Assembly (NCBI GenBank): GCA_965655865.1
Contig: CBFHJJ010000002.1
Coordinates: 101,831 to 165,830 of the forward strand
DNA: 64,000 bases
Origin: MAG-121220-bin8 sp965655865
GTDB taxonomy: Bacteria; Bacteroidota; Bacteroidia; Flavobacteriales; Flavobacteriaceae
Direction: 5' to 3'
Made by a program: the position numbers and the translations under genes. Under the pieces are notes generated by a model. It made no database searches. It was given only the letters and a program-made list of their open reading frames with translations, and had not been told where the DNA came from. Every line of letters starts with the position of its first letter. Position 1 is the stretch's first letter. This document shows, piece after piece, positions 9,514 through 18,483 of the stretch.

Positions 9514-10278
9514 ATGAAAGTTATTTCTTACAATGTTAATGGTATTAGAGCTGCAATAAAAAAGGGATTTGTTGATTGGCTAAAAAATTCAGAATGTGAT
9601 GTAATTTGTTTGCAAGAAATAAAAGCAAATAAGGAACAATTTGATTTAAATCTTTTTTCAGAAATTGGATATAGTTATAATTACTGGTTTTCTGCACAAA
9701 AAAAAGGATACAGTGGTGTAGCTATTTTGTCTAAACATAAGCCTAAACATATCGAATTTGGAACAGGAATTAATCACATGGATTTTGAGGGAAGAAATCT
9801 TAGAATTGATTTTGATGAAATCTCAATTATGAGTCTTTATCTTCCGTCAGGGTCTAATATTCAAAGACTTGATTATAAATTCCAATACATGAAAGAATTT
9901 AAGGAATATGTGCTAAATCTTAAAGACGATATCCCAAACCTTGTTATATGTGGAGATTATAATATTTGTCATAAAGCTATTGATATTCATGATCCTATTA
10001 GAAACGCAAAAGTATCAGGGTTTCTCCCTTTTGAGAGAGAATGGTTAACGGACTTCATGAATCTTGGATTTACAGATTCTTTTAGACATTTAAATAGAGA
10101 TCCAGAAAAATACAGCTGGTGGAGCTATAGAGCAAATTCCAGAGCAAATAACAAAGGATGGAGAATTGATTATAATTTAGTTTCAGATTCTTTAAATTCC
10201 AAAATTAAATCATCTTCAATCTTAGATCAAGTTTTTCACTCAGACCATTGCCCAATAGTTGTTGAATTTAATTTATAA
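9514..10278 (+). CDS. xthA: Exodeoxyribonuclease III / AP endonuclease
   Basis: This 254-residue enzyme of the endonuclease/exonuclease/phosphatase fold cuts DNA 5' of abasic sites and trims 3' ends during base excision repair. The family motifs are in order: ISYNVNGIRAA near the start, CLQEIKA (metal-binding Glu), YSGVAILSK, CGDYNICHKAIDIHDP (catalytic Asp and Asn), WRIDYNLVS, and the final HSDHCPIVVE with the catalytic His. Length is normal for the short ExoA/XthA type. It starts one base after the glyS stop and is followed 4 bases later by the aldo/keto reductase, so the three genes probably form one transcript. Confidence 0.95.
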   Translation: MKVISYNVNGIRAAIKKGFVDWLKNSECDVICLQEIKANKEQFDLNLFSEIGYSYNYWFSAQKKGYSGVAILSKHKPKHIEFGTGINHMDFEGRNLRIDFDEISIMSLYLPSGSNIQRLDYKFQYMKEFKEYVLNLKDDIPNLVICGDYNICHKAIDIHDPIRNAKVSGFLPFEREWLTDFMNLGFTDSFRHLNRDPEKYSWWSYRANSRANNKGWRIDYNLVSDSLNSKIKSSSILDQVFHSDHCPIVVEFNL

Positions 10279-10282
10279 AAAA

Positions 10283-11317
10283 ATGAAATATACTTTTTTA
10301 CCATCCACTGATATTAAGGTTAGCAAAATATGTCTTGGAACTATGACATTTGGAAATCAAAATTCTGAACAAGAAGGATTCGAACAAATGGACTATGCCA
10401 TTGATAGAGGGGTTAATTTTATTGACACAGCTGAACTTTATCCAGTTCCTGCAACTGCAAAGTTATATGCAGATACTGAAAAAATAATTGGCAAATGGAT
10501 GAGTCAAAAAAACAACAGAGATCAAATTGTTTTAGCAACTAAAATTGCTGGCCCTGGAGATTACACTAAACATATTAGAACGACTGGATTTTCAAAATCT
10601 GCTTTAAATTCTGCTGTTGATGGAAGTTTGAGAAGGCTTAAAACAGATTATATAGATTTATATCAACTTCACTGGCCTGAAAGAATTACAAATACTTTTG
10701 GAAAAAGAGATTTTGATTCTTCAATCAATGACAATTGGGAAGAAAATTTTGAAAGCGTACTTTTCAATCTAAAAGAACTTATTTCGAGTGGAAAAATTAG
10801 ACAAATTGGAATTTCAAACGAAAATCCCTGGGCTTTTATGAAATACTTAGAATTATCAAAGAAAAAATTGCCAAAAACAATCACTATTCAAAATCCTTAT
10901 TCACTTTTAAATAGACTTTTTGAAATAGGTAATTCAGAGATATGTATTAGAGAAAATGTGGGGTTGTTAGCTTATTCTCCACTTGGGTTTGGAGTATTAA
11001 GTGGTAAATATCTAAAAGGTAATATGCCTGCCGATAGTAGATTAAAATTATTTCCAAATTTAAGTAGATTTTCCGGTGCAAACTCAATGAAAGCTACTGA
11101 AATGTATCATGATATTTCTCAAAAGCATGGTTTATCATTAACACAAATGGCTTTGTCATTCGTAAACTCTAGGTCATTTGTAACAAGTAATATAATAGGA
11201 GCAACTAAACTCAATCAATTGAAAGAGAATATTGAAAGTATACAAATTGATTTAAGCAAAAAAGTTTTAGAAGATATTGATGATGTTCATAAGATTATTC
11301 CTAACCCTGCTCCTTAA
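10283..11317 (+). CDS. Aldo/keto reductase, Tas-like
   Basis: The product is an NADPH-dependent aldo/keto reductase with a TIM-barrel fold. Visible motifs are LGTMTFG at the start, DTAELYP with the catalytic Tyr, ATKI with the catalytic Lys, YQLHWP, the GISNENPW loop and the C-terminal GATKLNQLKENI. It resembles E. coli Tas and other large AKRs of 340-350 residues; the physiological substrate is unknown. I start it at the ATG at 10283 rather than an upstream in-frame codon at 10259, because the longer form would overlap xthA by 20 bases and add residues not typical of the family. Its 3' end overlaps the 3' end of the convergent radA by 17 bases. Confidence 0.9.
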   Translation: MKYTFLPSTDIKVSKICLGTMTFGNQNSEQEGFEQMDYAIDRGVNFIDTAELYPVPATAKLYADTEKIIGKWMSQKNNRDQIVLATKIAGPGDYTKHIRTTGFSKSALNSAVDGSLRRLKTDYIDLYQLHWPERITNTFGKRDFDSSINDNWEENFESVLFNLKELISSGKIRQIGISNENPWAFMKYLELSKKKLPKTITIQNPYSLLNRLFEIGNSEICIRENVGLLAYSPLGFGVLSGKYLKGNMPADSRLKLFPNLSRFSGANSMKATEMYHDISQKHGLSLTQMALSFVNSRSFVTSNIIGATKLNQLKENIESIQIDLSKKVLEDIDDVHKIIPNPAP

Positions 11318-12665
11318 AAATATTTTTAATCAGTTCTTCAATTCTTGAATAAGAGATTATTTTTAATTTTTTTGGAACAAAAGAAATTTTTGCTGCTTCT
11401 GAAACTACTAATATTTCAAATCCAAGTTTTTCTGCTTCATTTATACGTTGATCTATTTTAGGGACAGATCTAAGTTCACCTGAAAGTCCAATTTCAGCGG
11501 CAAAACAAATTCTTCTTTGCAAAGGAATATTAAAATTGCTAGACAATATGGCCGATACAACAGCTAAATCCATTGCTGGATCTTCAATTTTAATTCCACC
11601 TGTAATATTTAAAAAAACATCTTTTGAGCTTAGTTTAAATCCAGCACGTTTTTCTAAAACAGCAAGTAACATATTTAATCTTTTTGCATTAAATCCAGTA
11701 GTACTTCTTTGAGGTGTTCCGTAAACTGCAGAACTTACCAAAGCTTGGATTTCAATCATAATTGGCCTAATACCTTCAATTGTTGAAGCAATAGCATTTC
11801 CACTTAAAGAGGTTTTATTATTAGAAATCAATAGTTCGCTTGGGTTTGTAACCTGACGAAGTCCGTTGTTCAACATTTCATAAATGCCTATCTCAGCTGT
11901 TGATCCAAATCTATTTTTTTTAGCTCTTAAAATTCTATAAATATTATTTCGATCTCCCTCAAATTGTAAAACAACATCAACCATATGTTCTAAAATTTTA
12001 GGGCCTGCAATTCCACCATCTTTTGTAATATGCCCAACTAGAAAAACTGGAAGATTTGTTTTTTTTGAATAATTTAAAAATTGAGAAGCTGATTCTTTTA
12101 TTTGTGATACACTTCCTGGGCTACTATCAATAATATCGGTTTGTAATGTTTGAATCGAATCTATGATTACAAGTTCTGGCTTTATTGTATTAATATTTGA
12201 TATTATAGTTTCTACATTTGTTTCATTTAAAATAAAACATTGTTTTGAATCGTTATTTATTCTATTAGCTCTTCTTCTAATTTGTTGTTGACTTTCTTCC
12301 CCAGTAACGTATAAAACCTTATTTTTTATTTCCAACGAAATTTGAAGTAATAATGTGGACTTTCCTATTCCAGGTTCTCCTCCAATAAGAACAAGAGACC
12401 CAGGAACTACACCCCCTCCTAAGACTCTGTTCAACTCTTTATCATCAATCAACAATCTTGGGTCATTTTCAAAATCAATATCATTAATTAGTTTAGCTTT
12501 AGATTTTAATTGATTAGTGCTTAACCCTAAATTAACTTTAGAAGATTTTTTTATTACTTCTTCAACTAATGTATTCCATTCTTTACAGGAGCTGCATTGT
12601 CCAAGCCATTTTGAATGTTGTGCACCACAGTTTTGACAACAATAAGAAGTTTTTATCAAAGTCAT
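11301..12665 (-). CDS. radA: DNA repair protein RadA
   Basis: This 454-residue RecA-like branch-migration helicase acts on recombination intermediates. It begins with a four-cysteine zinc finger (CCQNCGAQHS...CSSCKEW, residues 8-33), followed by the ATPase domain with Walker A GGEPGIGKSTLL and the RadA-specific KNRFGSTAEIG motif. A C-terminal Lon-protease-like domain covers roughly residues 290-450. All the hallmark motifs are intact and the length is standard. The gene ends inside the last codons of the convergent aldo/keto reductase. It lies 11 bases downstream of nothing else on its strand, because the flippase-like gene (stop at 12677) reads toward it with a very short gap, suggesting read-through transcription from panC-panD. 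Confidence 0.95.
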   Translation of the reverse strand: MTLIKTSYCCQNCGAQHSKWLGQCSSCKEWNTLVEEVIKKSSKVNLGLSTNQLKSKAKLINDIDFENDPRLLIDDKELNRVLGGGVVPGSLVLIGGEPGIGKSTLLLQISLEIKNKVLYVTGEESQQQIRRRANRINNDSKQCFILNETNVETIISNINTIKPELVIIDSIQTLQTDIIDSSPGSVSQIKESASQFLNYSKKTNLPVFLVGHITKDGGIAGPKILEHMVDVVLQFEGDRNNIYRILRAKKNRFGSTAEIGIYEMLNNGLRQVTNPSELLISNNKTSLSGNAIASTIEGIRPIMIEIQALVSSAVYGTPQRSTTGFNAKRLNMLLAVLEKRAGFKLSSKDVFLNITGGIKIEDPAMDLAVVSAILSSNFNIPLQRRICFAAEIGLSGELRSVPKIDQRINEAEKLGFEILVVSEAAKISFVPKKLKIISYSRIEELIKNIFKEQG

Positions 12666-12676
12666 TAATTATTATT

Positions 12677-13618
12677 TTATTTGTTTAATATAGGTAAAAA
12701 AACAAAAGATAAAGAACCAAAAGTTATAATCATTAATGTTTGAGAAGACCAAACAATCCAGCCTAAAGCTAATGCACTTTCATATGAAACTTCATACTGA
12801 CTAATCACTGCAGCAATTGCTAATGGATATGCACCAATTCCCCCGTTTGTTAAAGCCATTGCTATAGCTCCAGCCAAGAAAGCTAAAAACAATGGTTCAA
12901 ACCCCAAATTATAGGTTTCAGTAAGACTAAATTTTACAACATAAAACATTAAAAAATAACAAACCCAAATGAATAATGAATGAAATATAAATATTGATTT
13001 ATTCTTAATTTTTAAAATGGAAAAAAGTCCTTTTTTCAATCCACTAATGACGTTTATAATTTTATTTTTAAATCTTGTTTTTGAAATAGTGTAGTAAATT
13101 ATAACTCCAAAAATTAATAAGAAAACTAGAGTTAAAATTAGTTCGTTATTAACTGAGAACTTGGGAATTTCTATTACTGATGAAATCGTAAGTCCATAAA
13201 TTATCAACCCAATTAAAATGAATACATCAATAATTCTTTCTGTAACTATTGTTCCAAAACTTTTTTCAAAAGGAATTTTTTCATAATAAGAGATTGAGCT
13301 AGCTCTTAGAAATTCACCTGATCTAGGAACCCCTAAATTTGATAAAAATGCAACTAAAACCGACATTATTGAATTGTAAATTTTAATACTAAATCCCAAA
13401 GGCTTTAACATAGCTTTCCATCTAATAGACCTTGAAAGATGACTTAATATTCCAATGCAAATTGACAAAAAAACAAATTTATAATCTGCAGATTTCATTG
13501 ATGAATATATCTCTATTCTTTCTGCAGACGTTGTATTAAGGTAGGAATAGTAAATTAAGAAAAGCCCTAATATCGGTGGAAATATTTTTTTAAACCATTT
13601 AAAAAAAAGTAATGGCAT
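12677..13618 (-). CDS. Flippase-like integral membrane protein (LPG_synthase_TM / YbhN family)
   Basis: This 313-residue protein is almost all membrane, with roughly eight hydrophobic segments. It fits the lysylphosphatidylglycerol-synthase transmembrane / UPF0104 family: the N-terminal region contains RSIRWKAML, then NLGVPRSGEFLRASSI and the late GGIGAYPLAIAAV motif. The family includes the membrane half of MprF and YbhN-like proteins, some of which move lipids across the membrane. There is no soluble aminoacyl transferase domain, so it is not a full MprF. The start ATG overlaps the panD stop by one base, so the two are coupled. The lipid substrate is unknown. Confidence 0.83.
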   Translation of the reverse strand: MPLLFFKWFKKIFPPILGLFLIYYSYLNTTSAERIEIYSSMKSADYKFVFLSICIGILSHLSRSIRWKAMLKPLGFSIKIYNSIMSVLVAFLSNLGVPRSGEFLRASSISYYEKIPFEKSFGTIVTERIIDVFILIGLIIYGLTISSVIEIPKFSVNNELILTLVFLLIFGVIIYYTISKTRFKNKIINVISGLKKGLFSILKIKNKSIFIFHSLFIWVCYFLMFYVVKFSLTETYNLGFEPLFLAFLAGAIAMALTNGGIGAYPLAIAAVISQYEVSYESALALGWIVWSSQTLMIITFGSLSFVFLPILNK

Positions 13619-13968
13619 TATGATGTTAAAAGATTATTGTCATTTGGAAATATTAAAGTAGGATCAAATTTCTTAGCTTCATTTAAGCCCATTCTAGCGT
13701 AACTTATTATGATTATTTTATCTCCTTTCTGGACTTTTCTTGCTGCAGGTCCATTCAAAGTAATTTCTCCAGTTCCTTTTCCTCCTTTAATAATATATGT
13801 TTCTAGTCGTTCACCGTTATTAATATTTACTACTTGAACTTTTTCGCCAGCAATCATATTAGCTGCATTAATGAGAGATTCATCAATAGTAATACTGCCA
13901 ATATAATTTAAATCACAATTTGTTACAGTGACGTTGTGAATTTTAGACTTCAATACTTCTATTTCCAT
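13618..13968 (-). CDS. panD: Aspartate 1-decarboxylase
   Basis: This 116-residue pyruvoyl enzyme makes beta-alanine from aspartate for pantothenate and coenzyme A. The self-cleavage site Gly-Ser is in YIGSITID (about residues 22-29), giving the pyruvoyl-serine. The early [11 protein letters not shown] supplies the conserved Lys and His, GERLETYI holds the active-site Arg/Tyr region, and [21 protein letters not shown] completes the barrel. It sits between panC and a flippase-like gene in one minus-strand run. A -7 box (TATATTTG) ends 4 nt upstream of the ATG, so a leaderless transcript is likely even though panC lies just upstream. Confidence 0.96.
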   Translation of the reverse strand: MEIEVLKSKIHNVTVTNCDLNYIGSITIDESLINAANMIAGEKVQVVNINNGERLETYIIKGGKGTGEITLNGPAARKVQKGDKIIIISYARMGLNEAKKFDPTLIFPNDNNLLTS

Positions 13969-13972
13969 GCGG

Positions 13973-13980
13973 CAAATATA
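13973..13980 (-). promoter_or_regulatory. -7 box TATATTTG of panD, 4 nt from the ATG
   Basis: On the minus strand TATATTTG is followed by CCGC and then the panD ATG. A transcript would start at or within a base or two of the start codon. The box lies just before the end of panC (stop at 13982), so panD may be expressed both from this site and by read-through. Confidence 0.5.
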
Positions 13981-13981
13981 A

Positions 13982-14830
13982 CTATTTAACTAAAATATTG
14001 TCAATCAACCTAACACCATTAACTAAAACACAAATAAATATTCTAAAAGATTTATTTGCTTCAATTTTTTTTACTTTTTTTAGAGTTTCATTTTCAGTTA
14101 TTTCTAAATATTCTAATTCAAAATCATCTAAAGAATTAATTTCTTTTTTACAATCGTTATAAATTTTTTGAAACGTACTTTTTGATAAATTTTCTTTACA
14201 ATAAATTAAAGTTTTATAAATAATAGCAGCCTTATTTTTATTTTCAGTTGAGAGCAACGCGTTCCTGGAGCTTAGTGCTAGTCCATTTTTTTCTCTTACT
14301 GTTGGACAAATAATAAGCTCTGTCTGAAATTTTTTAATTTTAATTAATCTATCTATAATTCTAGTTTGTTGAAAATCTTTTTCTCCAAAAAAAGCTTTAG
14401 TAGGTTTGATTATATTAAACAATTTAGAGACTATAGTTCCTACTCCGCTAAAGTGGTTGTTTCTGTATTTGCCTTCAAGTTCTTTATCAAGGTTTTGAAA
14501 ATCAAAATTCTCTATTTTTAATTTGTTTTCATACATTTCAGAAATTTCAGGGTTAAAAACATTAATGTTTTTTGAAACTTCGTAAATCATTTCTAGATCT
14601 TTTGTTATGTTTTTGGGGTAATTATTAAGATCTTGTTTACTATTAAATTGCGTTGGGTTAACAAAAATAGTTACCCAAACTACTTCACAGCTCTGGACGG
14701 CTTTTTTTAATAAAGAGAGATGTCCTTGATGTAGTGAACCCATAGTTGGCACCAGTCCAATAGTTTTTTTTAAGCTTATTGCTTTATCAATACTTATTTC
14801 AACTTGAGACTTTAGAGTATATAACTGCAT
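13982..14830 (-). CDS. panC: Pantothenate synthetase (pantoate-beta-alanine ligase)
   Basis: This 282-residue enzyme joins pantoate and beta-alanine with ATP. The motifs are clear: [15 protein letters not shown] with the HxGH ATP-binding signature, FVNPTQF, the FGEKDFQQ segment, and [13 protein letters not shown] with the KMSKS-like loop. It is the gene before panD, 13 bases away, so the last steps of pantothenate synthesis are neighbours; panB is not in the window. It is divergent from the glycogen-synthase-like gene (104-base gap), an arrangement I recall as common in Flavobacteriia. No clear -7 box is seen for panC. Confidence 0.96.
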   Translation of the reverse strand: MQLYTLKSQVEISIDKAISLKKTIGLVPTMGSLHQGHLSLLKKAVQSCEVVWVTIFVNPTQFNSKQDLNNYPKNITKDLEMIYEVSKNINVFNPEISEMYENKLKIENFDFQNLDKELEGKYRNNHFSGVGTIVSKLFNIIKPTKAFFGEKDFQQTRIIDRLIKIKKFQTELIICPTVREKNGLALSSRNALLSTENKNKAAIIYKTLIYCKENLSKSTFQKIYNDCKKEINSLDDFELEYLEITENETLKKVKKIEANKSFRIFICVLVNGVRLIDNILVK

Positions 14831-14891
14831 TTAATAAAACTTTAACAGTGTGTATGTGTGAAAATATGAGGTAAATCTAACATAATTTTTG

Positions 14892-14899
14892 TAATTTTG
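14892..14899 (+). promoter_or_regulatory. -7 box TAATTTTG for the glycogen-synthase-like gene
   Basis: TAATTTTG followed by C matches the Bacteroidota -7 element and lies 35 bases before the ATG at 14935. A clear -33 TTG is missing. The leader contains AAAGAAAGGA, which resembles a Shine-Dalgarno sequence and is unusual among the starts in this window. Confidence 0.4.
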
Positions 14900-14934
14900 C
14901 ATTTCATTTTAATTGAGTCTAAAGAAAGGATTTT

Positions 14935-15744
14935 ATGACTGGAAAAAAAGTACTTTACGTATCATCTGAAGTTATACCGTATTTACCCAACAATGATATA
15001 TCTACGTTAACATACAATTTGCCTAAAGTCGTAAACAAAAATGGTGGTCAAACCAGAATTTTTATTCCAAAGTATGGCTTGATTAATGAAAGAAGGCATC
15101 AACTTCACGAAGTAATTAGGCTTTCTGGAATGAACCTTATTATTGATGATTTAGATATGCCGTTAATAATTAAAGTTGCATCTATTCCAAAGGAAAGAAT
15201 GCAGGTGTACTTTATAGATAACGATGAGTACTTTAAGAACAGATTACTTGACTCTGACAAAAAGAAAAAGTTATATGATGATAATGATGAGAGAGCAATT
15301 TTCTTTGCTAAAGGGGTGGTTGAAACTATTAAAAAATTAAATTGGACACCAGACATCATTCATGTTCATGGATGGATCGCTTCATTAATGCCTTTATACC
15401 TGAAACAATATTATAAAGATGAGCCTCTTTTTTCAAAATCTAAGGTAGTAACTTCTATATACGACAATGAGATTACAGGTGAATTAAATTCAAGCATCAT
15501 TAATAAAATAAAGTTTGACGAGGTTGAAAGTGAAACTTTAAGTGTCTTAGAGAATCCAACTTATGAAAATTTATACAAGTTATCCATAATGAACTCAGAC
15601 GGGGTCGTCTTTGCTTCTGAAAACGTTAATAAATCCTATTTAGATGTTGCAGCCAGTTCTAAAATTCCTGTACTAAAATGCGGTTTTGAAGATGGATTTG
15701 AAAAAAAATACATGGAATTTTATAATGACAAGATTTTAACCTGA
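14935..15744 (+). CDS. Glycogen/starch-synthase-like protein, GT5 N-terminal domain only
   Basis: The 269-residue product matches the N-terminal half of GT5 glycogen synthases: KKVLYVSSEVIPYL at the start, DDNDERAIFFAKGVVETIK in the middle, PDIIHVHGWIASLMPLYLK near residue 140, and a short C-terminal end. Full enzymes have about 480 residues in two Rossmann domains; here the second domain is absent. The ADP-glucose-binding Lys-Thr-Gly-Gly motif that should follow the first strand is replaced by PNNDIS. Both losses make glycogen synthesis unlikely, and the gene is not a recent wreck because the frame is intact. Truncated forms next to panC recur in Flavobacteriia as far as I recall. Function unknown; a binding or regulatory role is possible. 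A TTG-started lipoprotein gene follows after 5 bases. Confidence 0.75.
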   Translation: MTGKKVLYVSSEVIPYLPNNDISTLTYNLPKVVNKNGGQTRIFIPKYGLINERRHQLHEVIRLSGMNLIIDDLDMPLIIKVASIPKERMQVYFIDNDEYFKNRLLDSDKKKKLYDDNDERAIFFAKGVVETIKKLNWTPDIIHVHGWIASLMPLYLKQYYKDEPLFSKSKVVTSIYDNEITGELNSSIINKIKFDEVESETLSVLENPTYENLYKLSIMNSDGVVFASENVNKSYLDVAASSKIPVLKCGFEDGFEKKYMEFYNDKILT

Positions 15745-15749
15745 TTATT

Positions 15750-17555
15750 TTGAAAAAGTTTTACTTTATACTAATATTATCTATAGTTTTTATTTCTTGT
15801 AATAAAGATTATAAAACTGTAGGACTTAATTTAATCGATAATAATACTTTTAGCACTAACCTTGAAGAGATTCCAGTTTATGTAAAAATGCGAAGCATTC
15901 CCCCATACGTTTCCAATACAGTATCTACATTTCAAATAGGAGAATATAATGATAATGTTTATGGTTTATCTAAAGTAAGTTTTTTAAGTCAAATTAATTT
16001 TGAAGATCCCAATTTAATCTTTGGAGGTTATAGTCAATCTGATGAAGACAATCCGGATGACAATATTTCTCGTATCCCAGAGTTAGAAACAATTAAAAAT
16101 GTTTTTTTAGACATACCTTTTTATACTAATGTTGATGATGATGATAATGATGGTGTTATAAACATTTATGATGTAGACAGCACAGATCCTTATAGTGACT
16201 CTGATGGAGATGGTGTTTCTGATGCTGATGAAACTAATTTAGGTCAAAACCCTTTAGATAAAGATACTGATGGAGATGGAATTCTGGATGGAGAAGACAC
16301 TGAGTCTATAAATCCTTATGCAGGAAGGACACTTTATGAATTAGATTCTTTGATAGGAAATGCTGAAGCTACTTTTAAGCTAAAAGTCAGTGAGTTAGAT
16401 TATTTTTTAAGACCTTACGATCCTGATTCAAACTTTGAAAAATTTCAAAAATACTATTCAAATAATACTCTTCCAGAAAATTTTTCAGGTTACACATTAT
16501 TTGACGATGAAGTTAAAATAGACTCTAATGAATTAGTGTTTTATAATGAAGACGATCCTGAAACAGAAGAGGAAGACGAGTCAGAAGTTGTAAAAGAAAG
16601 ATTAACTCCAAGAATTAGAGTTGAACTAGATCATGATTTTTTTCAATCTAAATTCTTAGATCAAGAAGGTTCACAAGAAATCTCAAACTTAGATAATTTT
16701 AAGCTCTACTTTAAAGGAATAGTGTTAGAAACTTATGATTTTTCTGATCCACTACTTATGATTTTAAATTTTAACGAAGCTGAAATTAGAGTTGTCTATG
16801 AATTTCAAAAATATAATAAGCAAGACACACCTGATGATACCGCTGATGATACGGTAGATACTGAAGAAGCTCAGTTTCTATTTAAAATGGGAGGTGTTAA
16901 ACTAAATTCATTTGTAAATACACCTTTTCCGGCTATTGTATACTCTGCTATTGCAGATACTGTAACAAATCCAGAAAGAGTTTATTTAAAAGGAGGTCAG
17001 GGTGTTATGGCTGAAATTGAATTATTTAAAGATGATAATGGAGTTGACATACTTGAAGAAATTCGATCAAAGGAGTGGTTAGTTAACGAAGCAAATATTT
17101 CAATGTATATTGACAAAGATATGCTGTTATCTAATGGTGGAATCGTTGAGCCATCTAGATTATATCTCTATGATTTAGTTAATAAAGCTCCAGTAATTGA
17201 TTATTTTGTTGATAATACAGCAGGGCAAAAATCTTTTCAAAATAAAGTTATACATGGAGGCCTAATTGAACTAGACGAAGACGAAAATGGTTTAATGTAT
17301 AAAATACGTATTAGTGAGCATATTAAAAATGTTGTTAGGAAAGATTCTACTAATGTAAAACTTGGCTTAGTAGTAACTTCAGACATTAGTAACACAATTA
17401 ATGTTGAAGTTGAAAATTCTGATTTTATGACTTACACCCCTCTATCTTCTGCAATAAATCCACTTGGAACTGTACTTATCGGACCAAGTCCAAGTGCAGA
17501 AAATTTCGACAAGAGAATGAGATTAAATTTGTTTTATACAGAAGTTAATAATTAA
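15750..17555 (+). CDS. DUF4270-family lipoprotein with inserted TSP3-like calcium-binding repeats
   Basis: The 601-residue protein starts at a TTG (15750), 5 bases after the preceding stop; no closer in-frame ATG fits a signal peptide. The signal peptide ends in the lipobox IVFISC (about residue 16), so it is probably an outer-membrane lipoprotein. The opening (YKTVGLNLIDNNTF) and later VYVKMRSIPPYVSN match DUF4270, a Bacteroidota family of unknown function. Residues of roughly 127-190 hold Asp-rich DxDxDG repeats (DDDDNDGVIN, DSDGDGVSD, DTDGDGILD) like thrombospondin type 3/EF-hand-like calcium loops, and a second Asp-rich stretch lies near residue 355-372. The gene end overlaps the convergent glycosyltransferase gene by 11 bases. 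The call of DUF4270 is by pattern recall. Confidence 0.72.
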   Translation: MKKFYFILILSIVFISCNKDYKTVGLNLIDNNTFSTNLEEIPVYVKMRSIPPYVSNTVSTFQIGEYNDNVYGLSKVSFLSQINFEDPNLIFGGYSQSDEDNPDDNISRIPELETIKNVFLDIPFYTNVDDDDNDGVINIYDVDSTDPYSDSDGDGVSDADETNLGQNPLDKDTDGDGILDGEDTESINPYAGRTLYELDSLIGNAEATFKLKVSELDYFLRPYDPDSNFEKFQKYYSNNTLPENFSGYTLFDDEVKIDSNELVFYNEDDPETEEEDESEVVKERLTPRIRVELDHDFFQSKFLDQEGSQEISNLDNFKLYFKGIVLETYDFSDPLLMILNFNEAEIRVVYEFQKYNKQDTPDDTADDTVDTEEAQFLFKMGGVKLNSFVNTPFPAIVYSAIADTVTNPERVYLKGGQGVMAEIELFKDDNGVDILEEIRSKEWLVNEANISMYIDKDMLLSNGGIVEPSRLYLYDLVNKAPVIDYFVDNTAGQKSFQNKVIHGGLIELDEDENGLMYKIRISEHIKNVVRKDSTNVKLGLVVTSDISNTINVEVENSDFMTYTPLSSAINPLGTVLIGPSPSAENFDKRMRLNLFYTEVNN

Positions 17556-18483
17556 ATCTTTTAGCTCTATCCGAGCTCCATTCTTTACTAAAAAAACTAA
17601 TTTTCCAATAAACAAGACAATTCATAAGAATCCTTCTTTTAGATGATGATATAATTGATCCAAACAAAAGATTTATAAATCTTGAAATAATGAGTGTCAA
17701 GTGCAGGCTTAAAGCATAAAAATTTTTGAAATGATTATGAATGTATATATGAGAGGATTTTATAACTTCAGTTTTCGTCATTAAAGCAATAGTTTTGTTT
17801 TTTCTTGACGATTCTCCATGAAAATGAATGCATTTCCAATTATTGAATAGTGACACTTTTAAGTTTAAGTGCTTGGCTCTTCTACATAAATCCATATCCT
17901 CATAATACATCCAATACTTTTCGTTCCATCCATTTAATTTCAAAAAATCAGTTTTTCTTAAAAGAACAAAAGATCCAGAAATCCAGTCTGGGGATGAAAT
18001 TTCTTTAGCATTCATTTTTTTATATGTCAAACCTCTAAATATTCTATTAAATATTCTTAGAAAACCAGTAATTGTCCATATATCTAAAAATAATCCGTAG
18101 GCATTTGAGTTACTACCATTTTGATTTAATTGCTTAATTCCGATTAATCTATGCTCTTTGTTTGAATTTGAATAACTAATTAAAGAGTAAAGAGAATTTG
18201 AATCTAAAATTGTATCCGGATTTAAGAATAATAACCATTTTGATTGTGCATGGGAAGCCCCAATATTACAAGCTCTAGCAAATCCTAAATTATTTTTATT
18301 TTCAATCCAATTAACATGTTTGTATTTATTTTGATAATCTTTAAACTTGTTGTCATCAGAGAAATTATCAACTACAATTACTTGGGTATTTATCTGACTT
18401 TGATTTTGAACACTTTTTAAACACAATGTTAGTTTTTCCCAAGATTTATAATTTATAATTATAATACTTAAGTCTATTATCAT
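17545..18483 (-). CDS. Glycosyltransferase family 2 (WbbL/rhamnosyltransferase-like)
   Basis: The 312-residue protein has the GT-A fold typical of GT2: SIIIINYKSWEKL at the start, VVDNFSDDN for the nucleotide-sugar site, LFLNPDTIL as the metal-binding region, and the acceptor-side SPDWISGSFVLLRK followed by YWMYYEDMDLCRRAK. It resembles WbbL-type rhamnosyltransferases acting on cell-surface polysaccharide. The C-terminal 60 residues include a hydrophobic helix that could dock it on the membrane. The ATG overlaps the stop of rpoN by one base. The sugar and acceptor cannot be read from the sequence. It is the last gene of this minus-strand run. Confidence 0.88.
   Translation of the reverse strand: MIIDLSIIIINYKSWEKLTLCLKSVQNQSQINTQVIVVDNFSDDNKFKDYQNKYKHVNWIENKNNLGFARACNIGASHAQSKWLLFLNPDTILDSNSLYSLISYSNSNKEHRLIGIKQLNQNGSNSNAYGLFLDIWTITGFLRIFNRIFRGLTYKKMNAKEISSPDWISGSFVLLRKTDFLKLNGWNEKYWMYYEDMDLCRRAKHLNLKVSLFNNWKCIHFHGESSRKNKTIALMTKTEVIKSSHIYIHNHFKNFYALSLHLTLIISRFINLLFGSIISSSKRRILMNCLVYWKISFFSKEWSSDRAKRFNY

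Noticed and set aside
16131..16320. Frameshift or foreign insertion in the DUF4270 gene
   Set aside because: The Asp-rich repeats are in frame and flanking sequence continues the lipoprotein; the GATGATGAT bias explains the odd composition.
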